From Pararge aegeria (lineage: Eukaryota; Arthropoda; Insecta; Lepidoptera; Nymphalidae), in the NCBI RefSeq assembly GCF_905163445.1, contig NC_053200.1:2976001-3040000 (forward strand): a stretch of 64,000 nucleotides of DNA, in the 5' to 3' direction. Shown piece after piece: positions 1-9,811 of this stretch (positions are counted from its first letter, which is position 1; every line of letters begins with the position of its first letter). The position numbers were made by a program, and so were the translations under genes. Under the pieces are notes generated by a model that was given only the letters and a program-made list of their open reading frames with translations, had not been told where the DNA came from and made no database searches.

Positions 1-275
1 ATCTGTATGGTGTAATTTATAATTTCTTCAATCCGTATACTCCACACCAAACATCCTCAGGAGATGTCGACTTTACAATGACCTAACAATTATTCATTTT
101 AAAGTCAACATCTCCTGCGGATGCTCCGGTTTCGGAGCGAAATGTGCGTAGAGGGTACATTGACGAAGATCAGTTTGGTGTGGAGTACCTATAAGGATTG
201 AAGAAACTAGAAATTACACCATACAGATTCTCCTGCCTTTTGCGGAGTATAGCAAATTAACCTTAATTTTCATAA
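1..275. repeat. Foldback (palindromic) element FB, copy 1, cut by window start
   Basis: The stretch from base 1 to about 52 (ending in ACTCCACACCAAAC) is the inverted complement of about 178-231 (GTTTGGTGTGGAGTA...CATACAGAT). The inner parts are also roughly self-complementary, so the whole element folds on itself. The core motif GGTTTCGGAGCGAAA at about 130 recurs in copies near 12470, 41420, 41620 and 48815. Comparison with the 12 kb copy shows that the terminal repeat extends further out, to about 275 on the right here, and that the left end is missing at the window edge. No coding capacity is visible. Class is unknown; a long-TIR MITE or foldback element is the best description. Confidence 0.75.
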
Positions 276-785
276 TAAATCGTTTTAGTAAAATAGCAAT
301 TGTGTATAAAAATATGCCAATGATATTTCTGATATCAATTTTCATTACGTATAGAATTACACTATTAATTCACTACGATCCATTCGCTGAAATTGGGTGT
401 ATTGTGTCTTTATTGTTTCATCATTAACTTACATATCCTATTAAGTATGTGTGTCACGGTAACTTATCTTTGAAAGTAAGTTACAGTATACGAATTTAGT
501 AATACACAAGGACGCTTAAGTTGTTTTTATAAATAAATACACACGCAGATATCCAAAATTAATATAATTAACACTTGTTGCAAGATGTAAGCTAAATAGT
601 ACCTATTGCATAAATGCAACATTCCGAACTGAATTGAAGGACATGAGCGTTTTGGGTATTGCATCTTTTCTGTGAGTTTAGACCACAGAAAAGTTGCATG
701 TATAATAAGTTACTTAGTAATATCTTGTGCTAAATGCAATATAAACCTTAAGAAGATTTGAATTCTTATACTTCCTAAAATCATC
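276..785. other. AT-rich spacer, nothing recognised
   Basis: No open frame with protein-like composition, no tRNA-like box pair and no match to the repeat families found elsewhere in the window. Confidence 0.5.
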
Positions 786-1065
786 ATGAAGCGGTTATAG
801 CGCATCGGGTAGGAGCTCGACTTAACTTTCGGAGGGCCGAGTTCGAATCACAACACACACCTCTAACTTTTCTAGGTTATGTGCGTTATAAGTAATTAAA
901 ATATCACTTGCTTCAACGGTGAAGGAAAACAACGTGAGTGAACCTGTATGCCTGGGAGTTTTCTACATAATGTTCTCAAGGTGTGTGGAGTCCGCCAATC
1001 CTCACTTGATCAGCGTGGTGGACTACGGCCCCTTCTCATAGTGGGAGGAGACCCGTGCTCTGTAG
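786..1065 (+). repeat. tRNA-derived SINE2 copy
   Basis: This is a diverged head (TATAGCGCATCGGGTAGG) followed by a box B-like GAGTTCGAATC and the family body: an ACTTTTCTAGGTTATGTGCG motif, then a CTTCAACGGTGAAGG motif, then GTGGACTACGGCC and GGAGGAGACCCGTG. Better copies in this window carry a perfect RNA polymerase III box A (TAGCCCAGTGGG). The family is non-coding and non-autonomous and depends on a LINE for mobility. At least a dozen copies or fragments occur here in both orientations. Confidence 0.8.
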
Positions 1066-1119
1066 TTTACTTTAGTTTAGTTTTTATTTATAGCACACAT
1101 AGATATATATCTTATATCT

Positions 1120-1378
1120 GTAAGTCTATATATATAAAAATGTTATGTTGGTTTGTGTACGCTTCAAAAACTCAAGAAGTTCTGCACCGATCGAGCTGAA
1201 ATTTTGGCATGATCCGCATCAAGGATTGTTTTTATCTATTTTTTGCATCAGTCACATATCCGCGACCGCGAAACTACAGTTTTTTTTAACGATCGATGTA
1301 CCATTGACCGCGCCATCTGCCGAAAGCGAGAAAACACTCGCTGACATATGTATTCTTTGTTTGGCAGGGTACAACTAG
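1120..1378 (+). repeat. Non-autonomous element relic (Helitron-like body)
   Basis: The segment begins with TATATATATAAAAATGT and contains GAGCTGAAATTTTGGCATGAT, which resembles the internal part of the Helitron-like element at 7182-7697 (ATGAAATTTGGCATGCATG). It ends in a TA-rich run. The 77-codon open frame through it has no recognisable protein. Assignment to a superfamily is inference. Confidence 0.4.
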
Positions 1379-1394
1379 TTTATTATATATATAT

Positions 1395-1609
1395 ATATAG
1401 TATTTATGTATATATAGGTATATAAGCAAATATATATGTATATTTATATGCACTACCTACCTCTCTTCTTGAGCTGTGTTACGCTATTGGTTGCTTGGAA
1501 GAGATCATAGCGATAAGGCCGCGAAATTTTATACTTTGCGTACATTTTTTATTTAAAATCTTTGTTTGTTTATGTGGTGTACAATAAAAGTGTATCCATT
1601 CATTCATTA
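1395..1609 (+). repeat. LINE-C 3' tail, 5'-truncated
   Basis: The tail contains the family's conserved stretch: TTGCTTGGAAGAGATC, AGCGATAAGGCCGC, then TGTGGTGTACAATAAAAGTG and a terminal (CATT)n repeat. Copies end with the same short repeat at 8095 and 12264. This fits 5'-truncated non-LTR insertions that retain only the 3' untranslated region. No coding part is present. Confidence 0.65.
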
Positions 1610-1863
1610 ATGACGGCCGATTGGCGCAGTGGGTAGCGACCCTGCTTTCTGAGTTCAACGCCGTGGGTTCGATTCCCACAACTGGAAAACGTTTGTGTGA
1701 TGAACATGAATGTTTCTCAGTGTCTCTGTGTTTATCTGTATATATGTATATTATTAATTATAATATTCATCAGTCAACTCAGTACCCATAACACAAGCTA
1801 CGCTTACTTTGGGGCTCGATGGCGATGTGTATGTGTATTGTCGTAGTATATTAATTATTTATT
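1610..1863 (+). repeat. tRNA-derived SINE1, near full length
   Basis: The tRNA-like head has a perfect box A (TTGGCGCAGTGGGTAGC) and box B (GGGTTCGATTCCC). It is followed by the family body: GAACATGAATGTTT, then CATAACACAAGCTACGCTTA and GGGGCTCGATGGCGATGTG, and a TTATTTATTTATT tail. It inserted directly behind a LINE-C tail. At least thirteen copies or fragments of this SINE are present in the window, making it one of the most abundant families here. Confidence 0.9.
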
Positions 1864-2177
1864 TATTCATACTTCCGAACATCATAGATATTATTAGATA
1901 AGTCATTATGCTCGTTATTTTAAGCGTAATTAGTTTTATAATGGTTCGCACACTTACCCGTCTAATGGCCACATAACAGATGCGGCGATTACACAGATCT
2001 GGGTCAGGTTACAAAGAGGAAATGGATATTATTTTCTGTTATTTCCGTTACGTATGTTACGTGACACGAGAGCGTCTTTCGTAATATTAAACATGTGTGC
2101 GATGTATTAACATATCATTAGGAAATATTGGTGCGGGTCAAGAAGCGTCGCGGTGACGGATGAGTGGTTTTTATATG
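1864..2177. other. Spacer, nothing recognised
   Basis: Unique-looking AT-rich sequence with no supportable gene or repeat. Confidence 0.45.
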
Positions 2178-2240
2178 TGTTTCATCATTACCAACCCATT
2201 CTGACCCACTACAGAGCACGGGTCTCAGAATGAAAAGGGC
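2178..2240 (-). repeat. SINE2 3' fragment
   Basis: CATCATTACCAACCCATT followed by ACTACAGAGCACGGGTCTC is the inverted 3' end of SINE2. The rest is missing. Confidence 0.55.
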
Positions 2241-2433
2241 CAAGCTGGACAAGTTTTTTTTATAGTAACAGTGACGGACTGAGCAGATGGCCCTCATTGG
2301 TAGGTGGAAAACTGCGTTCTAGTCGTAAGGCGTAGGTACTTGTCGGTGTGATAATAGGCACATAACGCATAACACCTTTTGTCTGATGGGAGACTTTTCG
2401 TCTGGTGGGAGGCTTTGGCCTTCCATGTGTTTG

Positions 2434-2570
2434 GCAAAAAAAAAACACCCGGCTAAGTTTGTTATTTGTTGTTTGCTTCATCTTAGACCAGGACGCGTTT
2501 GGAACCCTCGTAGCTATAGTTTTCAAAAGTGCCACCGATTGAATAAAGATATTTTTGACTATGACTTTGT
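2434..2570 (+). repeat. LINE-B-type 3' tail
   Basis: GGCTAAGTTTGTTATTTG, then AGACCAGGACGCGTTTGG, AACCCTCGTAGCTATAG and a terminal GAATAAAGATATTTTTGAC match the tail of the better LINE-B copy at 56885-57390. It is 5'-truncated with no coding part. Confidence 0.65.
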
Positions 2571-2655
2571 CTAGTTACCACCCGACAAAGACGTGCCGCT
2601 AAGCGATTTAGTGTTCCGGTGTGATGTCGATTAGTAAGCGATTAGGGGTATAACT
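2571..2655 (+). repeat. SINE3 internal fragment
   Basis: CTAGTTACCACCCGACAAAG, CGATTTAGTGTTCCGG and CGATTAGGGGTAT are diagnostic of SINE3. Both ends are missing. It is directly abutted by the next element. Confidence 0.6.
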
Positions 2656-2892
2656 CAGTGGCGTGCACAGGGTTTTGACCAGGGTATGCATAAAGAAGGA
2701 AGACTCCTACAACAGTTTAGCCCAGTAGTAGCGCATCAGTGGCCATACGTACAACGGACGGTCCCAGACCAACCAAGTGCGGAAAAGGCCCAGGAACAGA
2801 AGAAGAAGAAGAACAGTTTAGCCCAATCCGATAGTAGAACTCGGGATCTTTTGCTCGGTAGTCTAACCACTGGACAAACGAAGAGCAGTTAT
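2656..2892. repeat. Composite: hAT MITE end, GAA-tailed fragment, tRNA-like head
   Basis: Three relics are joined. At 2656-2700 the hAT MITE end CAGTGGCGTGCACAGGG runs to AGGGTATGCATAAAG. At about 2745-2815 a stretch shared with 48000-48060 (GTACAACGGACGGT) ends in AGAAGAAGAAGAAG. At about 2826-2892 on the minus strand there is a tRNA-like head of the SINE4 kind. The open frames crossing this region on both strands are chance readings of these repeats. Confidence 0.5.
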
Positions 2893-3104
2893 AATTGCCC
2901 GTTTTCACTTAACATACGATACGCCTAAACTGGATGCCTAATGCTCTGGATGATGCGTAGAAGAAAAACAACGTTTCATCAACTCTTAGATGATGACTAA
3001 CGACGATGGGCACCGTCTTAAGTTACGACACCGATCCGGTGGTGAGTAATGCTTATTTAACTCGTTAACTGACACTTGACAAATGAAAAAAATTAAAAAT
3101 CAAG

Positions 3105-3325
3105 GTTTATTTACATTCAAATTTTCAAATTCAAAATTTCTCTATCACAGGCTCTGATGAAGCGTTCATACATATATGATATACGAGTATGTTTACATAA
3201 TTGTAAGGGGATGGTGACAACTTCGTTTGCCAACTTGAACGTAAGGAAGGGTTCCAAACGCGAACTGATCTAAGAGCCCACATCAAACTTAGCCGGGTAA
3301 TTTCTTTTTTTTATCACCATCAATA
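3105..3325 (-). repeat. LINE-B 3' tail
   Basis: On the minus strand it reads GATGGTGATAAAAA, GGCTAAGTTTGATGTGGG, a TTCGCGTTTGGAACCCT block, TTATGTAAACATACTCG and finally TTTGAATTTGAA. This is the same order as the tail downstream of the LINE-B coding relic at 56892-57155. Confidence 0.7.
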
Positions 3326-3712
3326 ACCTTAAATCCATCCATCCACAATACCACAGCTTGTGGCAAGAGCCCTAGACAAGTTAGGTTATAAGAGTTTCCT
3401 AGTGAAAAGCATATGCCTAGGAATCTTCTTTTATTAGGCGTTACTTACTAAGAAATCGCGTTGTTCGTCGTTAGTGAAAACGGGCATAAGTGTTATTACT
3501 AACTGCGCCACCCGCGGTCTCTATTCAATCTTCACTTGAAAGGCATCCATTAGCCTGTCTGCCTGTCTATCATTCTTTGTAGATGATTCTTTCAATCAAG
3601 CTTCCAGTCAACAAAGCACTTGACAGAATAAATGACGGTGAGAACTGTGAATGTATAATTATTTATGTAACACCATAAGTGCCCATTATAGTGTTTTATA
3701 TTACATCTAGCA
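3326..3712. other. Spacer, nothing recognised
   Basis: No gene, box pair or family match could be supported. Confidence 0.4.
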
Positions 3713-3980
3713 AGAAGCGGTAATGGCGCATAGGGGGCCGAGTTCGAAACCCAGCTCGCACCTAAAACTTTTCTAAGTTGTGTGCGTTTTAAGTAATTAA
3801 AATATCACATACTTCAACGGTGAAGGAAAACATCGTGAGGAAACCTGCATGCCTGAGAGTTCTACATAATGTTGTCAAAGGTGTGTGGAGTCCACCAATC
3901 CGCACTGGGCCAGCGTGGTGGACTACGGCCTTAACCCCTTCTCATTGTAAGAGGAGAAGACCCGTGCTCAATAGTATTAC
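3713..3980 (+). repeat. SINE2 copy, slightly truncated head
   Basis: AGCGGTAATGGCGCATAGGG leads into GAGTTCGAAACCCAG (box B) and the full SINE2 body, ending in GGAGAAGACCCGTG. The head lacks the ~25-bp segment between box A and box B seen in other copies. Confidence 0.8.
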
Positions 3981-4042
3981 ATATTAGACTAAATATAAAA
4001 TTACAAGAGTGTTTAAAGTTAAATAAAGTTAATTTTAGCGAC

Positions 4043-4078
4043 CTCCCTGAAGGCTGTATGTTCCCTGAAGGCTGTATG
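4043..4078. repeat. 18-bp tandem duplication
   Basis: CCCTGAAGGCTGTATGT occurs twice in direct succession, with one base between copies. Confidence 0.7.
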
Positions 4079-4149
4079 TATTCCTTAACCCGTTACTAAC
4101 TGCTTCACAGTTTATCATAAATGCAGGCAGAACCGTTCAATACAATAAT

Positions 4150-4262
4150 TATCATTCCTCTACCATTTGCCCTTGACTGCAACCTCATCTGGTGGTAAGT
4201 GATGATGCAGTGTAAGATAGTGGCCTAACCTGTTAGGTATTGAGGTCGTCTAAAACCTCCGA
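4150..4262 (-). repeat. SINE3 3' fragment
   Basis: CCCTTGACTGCAACCTCA, GTGGTAAGTGATGATGCAG and CTAACCTGTTAGG are the inverted 3' third of SINE3. Confidence 0.6.
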
Positions 4263-4299
4263 TAGTAAGGAGAAGCATCGATATATAAACTCACTTATT

Positions 4300-4640
4300 G
4301 TATCCATTTACTAATTTATTGTATGTTAAAGTATTTAAATATGTAAGTGTTGTTATTATATATTTTAGTTTATTTTTATATTGATTTATTAATTATATTA
4401 TTTACTTTTGATCTATTTGTGTACACTAGTTTATGTATTAGCATGTAGTTATTCGCATGAATGTATTTGTACCACCAGCAGTCTATTCTCCTCTTCTTTT
4501 TTTTTTCCTAATTCAAAGGTTGCCTGGCAGAGATCGCTATTAAGCGACAAGGCCGCCTTTTGTATTACTACTTCTTTCGATATATTTCTGTTTTTATTAT
4601 ATTTTGTGTATGTAAATGTTGTGGTGTACAAATAATGAGT
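4300..4640 (+). repeat. LINE-C 3' tail
   Basis: GGTTGCCTGGCAGAGATCGC, TTAAGCGACAAGGCCGCC and GTTGTGGTGTACAAATAATG identify the family. The preceding AT-rich 150 bp resembles that before the 27740 copy. The plus and minus open frames here are shadows. Confidence 0.65.
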
Positions 4641-5404
4641 TTAATAATATTAATTATTAAGTTTTTTTTTTTTTGACTCTGGGTGTGCACTTGACTTAGG
4701 TCCGTGCACACCTGAAATACCAGCTGTTAGCTGAGACACTAAAGTGTACACAGATAATAATAATTATAATTTTTTACTTTATCGGAGGCTGCATTAATCT
4801 ACTCAAATTAAAATTGAAATTTTATTATATTATTTTATGGACATTAATTACATTTTTCAAATATTTACTGACTATGCTCACTCTTTTATGGATCATCGGC
4901 TGCTGTACCGTCTTTCTATTGTACAAACTAAAATCCGAAAGTAAAAGTTAATTTCGCATGAAACCGCCAAGTAAGCGCAGTCATATAACAATAGATGATT
5001 AATGAATGAACCACAAGTTAATTTTCCTTGAAATTAGATTAAGATGCGGAACTTCTGCACCTGTTATTACAGCATTGTAGATCAGCTTTGTTTGTTGTTA
5101 AAGATAATATACCTACCTGTTTGTTGCTTTGTCGTGATTACTTGACCCTTCATTTCTGTAGTTCGAGAATAATTAACGAGAGAATATTTGACGCGTGTTC
5201 TTGTTATGGCCTTTTTTATCGTCATAAAAAGCTATAAGCAGATGTGTTTAGTGAGGTTTCACCAGTTGACTGTGTCCTGTATTGAGAACATCTCCTCTTT
5301 AGATACCAAGTAAATCAATGTTTCCCTTTTCAGTCTATTTTCATAGATTTGTTGTAATAGATTACAAGCAAGATAATTTTGGTTATTAACAATGTTATGG
5401 CCTA
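4641..5404. other. AT-rich spacer, nothing recognised
   Basis: It contains a T-run at 4662-4673 and no supportable gene or repeat. Confidence 0.45.
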
Positions 5405-5547
5405 CAGCGGCGTGCACTTCATACATGCACAAAAGAACTGCCTACCTTAATATTTTCATATAACTGTCAACAGAGGAGGATATTGACATTTTATGCCACT
5501 TTAATGCTTTATGCTTACCCTTGTACAAATTACTGTGCACGCCACTG
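5405..5547. mobile_element. hAT-type MITE, 143 bp
   Basis: The left terminal repeat CAGCGGCGTGCACT is matched by inverted GTGCACGCCACTG on the right. The flanking octamers ATGGCCTA and ATTTCCTA agree at 6 of 8 positions. That fits an 8-bp hAT target duplication that has decayed. The interior matches the cleaner copy at 40568-40711. It is non-coding. Confidence 0.8.
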
Positions 5548-5579
5548 ATTTCCTATGATATAATAATATGTTCATCATC

Positions 5580-5692
5580 ATCTCAACCAATTGACGTCCA
5601 CAGCTGGACATAGGTCTTTTGTAGGGAGTTCCACAAAGCAGGATCCTTGGCCGCCCCCAAAAGCGGCTCCGAGCTACTCGCCTGATGTCATC
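5580..5692 (-). repeat. LINE-F (RTE-like) 3' coding relic
   Basis: Inverted, the segment ends in the common lepidopteran retroelement tail of the TCCAGCTGTGGACGTCAATTG type. Upstream it keeps a decayed stretch equivalent to GACATCAGGCGAGT at 26790. The reading frame is broken. Confidence 0.6.
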
Positions 5693-5745
5693 TGTCCCAT
5701 AACACAAGCTACGCTTACTTTGGGGCTAGATGGCGATGTGTGTAT
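5693..5745 (+). repeat. SINE1 3' fragment
   Basis: TCCCATAACACAAGCTACGC through ATGGCGATGTGTGTATTGT, followed by an A-run. The tRNA-like head is missing. Confidence 0.7.
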
Positions 5746-5829
5746 TGTAAAAAAAAAAAATTCTTTAAAAATCAATTATATCCGGCGCTAGGTGGACACC
5801 CCTATAAGTGTCTAGAGCATTAGGTCATT

Positions 5830-6639
5830 AGACCTTGCATTTATCGAAATATGATGCTTAGACCTTGCCACGTCATTTTGATAAATCAAGTCATTACAGT
5901 TTGTAATTTTATATTGCGGTACTTATAAATGTTATGAATTTTTTAAATCAATCATATCAAGGTGAAAATGCAAGTGAACGTGGATCTTGATTATGAAATC
6001 ATGTAATGAATTGAAGAGATAGAATATATTGATTCAAGAATTTACTAATTATTTTTTGTTTTATCTACAGAAGATCTAAGCTTATATTGATTATTTACTT
6101 TATTAATTATTGGCCAATACCTTTTTATTCCCGCTATGATTATCTGATGTACACGATTAAGTTATACCGTTTTTTTATGATCACTGATTATTTTGGTAAT
6201 ATTTAATTTTATTCAGGCTGCGGTGGAGTAACCTTAATGTCGTAGGAATTAGTGTTTATAATTAGTATTAAGCTTTGACTGAAGAGTCGTAAGAAAATCG
6301 TTGTTAGGTACAGACAGGTTGTTAGGTGCACACCTCAAGGCTACAAAATATTTTTTTTTTAAAATTTAAAACAAACAAAGAGTATACCAACAGGCTTTTG
6401 TTCAAAGAGAAATTAATAATGATTTCTGACACAGGCAGTTATATCATAAAGTAACAGGCAGCAGGCAATAGGCAGTCTGTCTGTTTGTTGAGCGTTATCC
6501 TAAGATCAAGTTCATCGACACGACACTTTCACTAGCACAATGGCTCCGTTTATCAATACCTACTGCACAATTAGCTCCTATTTATTCTGAAGGCTTCCTG
6601 TTTAGAGCGGATTTGGAGATGTGACGTCACGATACGATT
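5830..6639. other. Spacer, nothing recognised
   Basis: AT-rich, with no convincing open frame or repeat match. A weak CAGGCAGCAGGCAATAGGCAG run near 6450 is the only low-complexity feature. Confidence 0.4.
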
Positions 6640-6880
6640 GAAAGGCCTCCCTGTCGCGGTGGTAAGTACTGCGGTTACTAAGTTGGAGGTCCCGGTTCGA
6701 TCACCGGTGGGGGCAGTTTGGAAATTCATATCGTCTAAATTTTCTCTGCTCTAATCTTGTCTGGTCTGGAAGGCTGCGGCTGTTGGTAGTTACCACCGAC
6801 AAAGACGTGAAGCCAAGCGATTCAGCGTTCCGGTACGATGTCAATGAATTGGAGAGGGACATGTTTAAAGAGTCCGGAAC
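6640..6880 (+). repeat. SINE3 copy
   Basis: Head with CCCGGTTCGATCACCGG (box B), then GGAAATTCATATCG, TTGTCTGGTCTGGAAGG, GTAGTTACCACCGACAAAG and GCGTTCCGGTACGATG. The order matches the copy at 11440. The extreme 3' end is absent. Confidence 0.75.
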
Positions 6881-7181
6881 GGTAAAGAAGTTGCTTCTGA
6901 CTGCCTTTGAACGATATAAGCTTTAGAAGCATTCATGGTTGCAAATACTGAGAATATAGACTTTAAAGTCGTGCGCCAAAGCAATTATTTAGCCCAACAG
7001 CTAAGCCCAGCATTTCGAAGAGACAATAGCGCCAGAGTTTTGGATAACATACCAATTAGTGACCAGTTAGAGGCCATAAAAAATACCCATAAGTGACCAG
7101 TATGAGGGCATAATGATATAATAATAACATAACTTTTAATTATATTTTGTAAATATAATTTAAAGTCTTAGGTTACTATTA

Positions 7182-7697
7182 TCCTACTAATATTATAAAT
7201 GTGAAAGTGTGGATATTTGTTACTCAATCTCGCAAAAACGGCTGAACGGATTCGGATGAAATTTGGCATGCATGTAGCCGTTGACATGGAAAGGAACATA
7301 GGCTACCTTTTATCCCGATTCCTTTAGTGATTCCCGAGGGAAAATTGTTTACGAGCTAGGCCTCAGCAGGCAGTTTTGAAATTTGGTATGCATGTCATAT
7401 ATGCTATGGAAACGGGCATGTACTTTCTATACCAATCTCTCAAATAGTTCCAGTGGTAAGATTTAAAATTGTTAACGAGCGAAGCTTTAGACGCGGGCAG
7501 TAGCTGAAATATTATAAAGGCAAAAGAATTTGTTTGTTACCCAATTACGTCGCAACGATAACCAATTTGGCTAAATTTGTTACAGAAATAGATTGAAGTC
7601 TGGAATAGCACATAGGCTTTTTATCCCGGGAAATAAGAGAGTTCCTGCGGGAATAAAAACCTTAATCCACGCAAACGATGTCGCGGGTATCAGCTAG
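7182..7697 (+). mobile_element. Helitron-like non-autonomous element
   Basis: The element starts TCCTACTAATATTATAAATG and ends TCGCGGGTATCAGCTAG, sitting between A (7181) and T (7698). Helitrons have TC at the 5' end, CTAG-type 3' ends and insert between A and T. A second similar start (AATATTATAAAGGCAAAAG) at about 7510 follows a GCGGGCAGTAGCTGAAAT end-like motif, so it may be a chimera of two truncated copies. No Rep/helicase coding sequence is present. Confidence 0.65.
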
Positions 7698-7733
7698 TAT
7701 AAAATATTTCATGTTTTCAAATGGCTTCAAATT

Positions 7734-7788
7734 ATACATAAATGATCAATATTGTATGACATGATTACAATATTGATCATTTATGTAT
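7734..7788. repeat. Perfect 23-bp inverted repeat, 9-nt loop
   Basis: Bases 7734-7756 are the exact inverted complement of 7766-7788. It lies 37 bp beyond the Helitron-like 3' end. See the findings on short inverted duplications. Confidence 0.9.
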
Positions 7789-7799
7789 ATTGTATAGTA

Positions 7800-8095
7800 T
7801 TATTAAAATTAATTATATAGGTATATATTAATTATCAGTATCTATATATTTTCTTGTAAGTTTATTATATGTATATAATATTTATGTATATATAGGTATA
7901 TATGCATGTTTATTTAAATGCACCACCCACCTCTTTTCTTGAGCTGTGTTTAATGCCTTTGGTTGCCTGGAAGTTATCGCTATGGAGCGATAAGGCCGCC
8001 AAATTGTATACTTTTTGTTAAATTTTTATTTATAATTTTACTGCATGGTTATGTGGTGTACAATACAAGTGTATTCATTCATTCATTCATGATCT
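7800..8095 (+). repeat. LINE-C 3' tail
   Basis: CACCACCCACCTCTTTTC, GGTTGCCTGGAAGTTATCGC, GAGCGATAAGGCCGCC, TGTGGTGTACAATACAAGTG and terminal (ATTC)n. It is nearly collinear with the 1395 copy. Confidence 0.7.
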
Positions 8096-8206
8096 TTTCA
8101 GCCTGCTGTGGTTAGCCGAAATCCGGCAGGAACAAAACGAGAACATTCTCTGTAGTGGGCCGGTAATGCGACATACCAATTTACACCGGAAGTTAATAAT
8201 AATCAA

Positions 8207-8280
8207 TCTAATCCAAAAGCTTCAGATGTCAGATTGAATATTGCTATCCTTGTCTACAGGGTAGAATATGAAAAGGATAG
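8207..8280. repeat. PM palindromic MITE fragment
   Basis: TCTAATCCAAAAGCTTCAGA followed by AGATTGAATATTGCTATCCT and an inverted AAAAGGATAGCAC. This is the left half of the self-complementary family also seen at 16638 and 38681. Confidence 0.55.
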
Positions 8281-8445
8281 CACAAGGGATAAGGGTACGT
8301 TAGGAGACGTTAAATCTAATGTAAGTGTGAGGTTAGTGACCGTGCTTGCAGAAGCAATTTGAATCGATTCATATACAATTTACAAGTTCAAATCAGATAT
8401 GTAAATTACACTTACGGCGCATGCGCATCGTGAGGAAGGGACCGC

Positions 8446-8589
8446 GTGCTTTCTAATGACATCGTACAAATATGCAGCTTGCACGCGAGAGTATGGGAAA
8501 CCATATTAGCTAGAACAGCATACGCTATAATATGGAAATTATTCTGGTCGATCGAGTCAATTTTATACTGTCTCGTTGATTTGTCTAGA
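8446..8589 (+). other. Possible exon with splice donor (very tentative)
   Basis: An open frame running to TTGTCTAGAG is followed at once by a strong donor (GTAAGC). The peptide (for example WKLFWSIESILYCLVDLSRG) is hydrophobic at the end and matches nothing I recognise. The sequence is less AT-biased than its flanks and is not one of the repeats in the window. It could be a host exon, a non-coding RNA exon or chance. Confidence 0.18.
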
Positions 8590-8707
8590 GGTAAGCATGT
8601 TGATCTAGGGGTTATAATAAATATTTAAGTGAGCTCCGATACAACAGACGTGATTTTTTTTATAGATTATAATTTATAGATAGTCCGACTCGCACTCGCA
8701 CATAGTA

Positions 8708-8815
8708 ATAACTGGCACTGGGCCAACTTGTTGGACTACTGCATGAACATCGAGTTCAGGCCTCATTGTGGGCGAGGCCCGGGCCCTGTGGGCCGGTAAA
8801 GGGCTGACGTGATGA
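8708..8815 (+). repeat. SINE2 3' relic
   Basis: GGCACTGGGCCAACTTGTTG through CTCATTGTGGGCGAGGC and GGGCCGGTAAAGGGCTGA correspond, with heavy divergence, to the SINE2 3' half. Confidence 0.5.
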
Positions 8816-8999
8816 ACTGGTACTCCAGGCAGATGGCCGACCTGATGGTAAGTGACGACCATCGCCTATAAAGACCAAAAATGTATAGGTATTAGAAATT
8901 CTCAGTAGCAGCCAGGAGTTAGGGAATTGTCGCTGTTCACCCCGTGCCTCGATGAGGTAGTTACGCCGTCGATTCTGGTCTTAATTTATCGCAGAAGCA

Positions 9000-9475
9000 T
9001 AGTTAGTGGCGGAGCCATGTCTGGCAAAAAGAAGTGCTTTTAGCAGTAGGTAAGTTTAAAGTTATTGTCTTAACACACCGAGGTAATGTATAAAATTACT
9101 ATACCTGTATGATTGTATAAAATTACTTTTACTTTTTTCGTAAGCTCAGTTCGAATTTCTAGGTTAGTGTTCAAGGAGATCTACATTAGCAGTTACCGCA
9201 CGAAGTGGTCAGTGGGTATGTAGATTAATAATATGTAACTAAGTACTTACTTATAATTATAACGTACGCTGACCGAGCAACATTTTACCTACTCTCGTCC
9301 TCGTATGCGTTTAGTTCGGTTATTTTAATTGATATCTCCAATTTAAAAAAGGTGTAACTACATTAGGTAGTTGGTTAGTCGTTTTATTCTTCAAAGTATC
9401 TATGAGCTATTAGGATATATTCTTAGATATATTTCTTTCACATTTGTTTTATAAATATAACCTAAAATAAACCAT
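9000..9475. other. Spacer, nothing recognised
   Basis: AT-rich, with no supportable element. Confidence 0.4.
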
Positions 9476-9800
9476 GTAAAACTAAATAAAATCTAAAACG
9501 TCTTCGAAACCACCGCAGCGAGGCACAGTTCCAGTTTTTTGTGCCTTTTGGAGCAGAGACTTTGGGACCGGGGGTCCGGAGGCACGAGCTCTTTTAAAAA
9601 AAATATTGAAAAGGGTTATCGAGTTTACCGGTGATGCTAGAGCGGGCAATTACCTTGGCCAACGAATTAGTTTGAACATCCAAAGGGGCAATGCTGCCAG
9701 TATCTTAGGAACTGTGCCTCGCTGCGGTGGTTTCGAAGACGTTTTAGATTTTCTTTAGTTTTACATTGTTTATATTATGTAGTTACAACTTTTTTTAAAT
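9476..9800 (+). mobile_element. LINE-E 3' end with a 57-nt inverted duplication
   Basis: Bases 9609-9758 are an open coding remnant ending in a stop, with the C-terminal stretch LGQRISLNIQRGNAASILGT then GFEDVLDFL. The same C-terminus occurs at 21996-22113. It is followed by a 3' region with AATAAA at about 9796. Bases 9476-9532 are the inverted complement of 9708-9764 with one mismatch, so the end of the coding region is duplicated upstream in reverse, with 175 bp between the arms. The clade of this non-LTR element is not identified. Confidence 0.65.
9609..9758 (+). pseudogene. LINE-E ORF C-terminal fragment
   Basis: Fifty codons including the stop. Only the extreme C-terminus of a non-LTR ORF remains; no RT catalytic motif is included. 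The GDARAG and RGNAAS stretches make the reading frame certain by comparison with the second copy at 22 kb. It cannot be functional alone. Confidence 0.65.
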
Positions 9801-9811
9801 AAAGTATCATC

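Noticed and set aside
2260..2928. Overlapping 60-90 codon frames on both strands
   Set aside because: They run through LINE-B, SINE3, MITE and tRNA-like fragments; none has a domain or conserved start.
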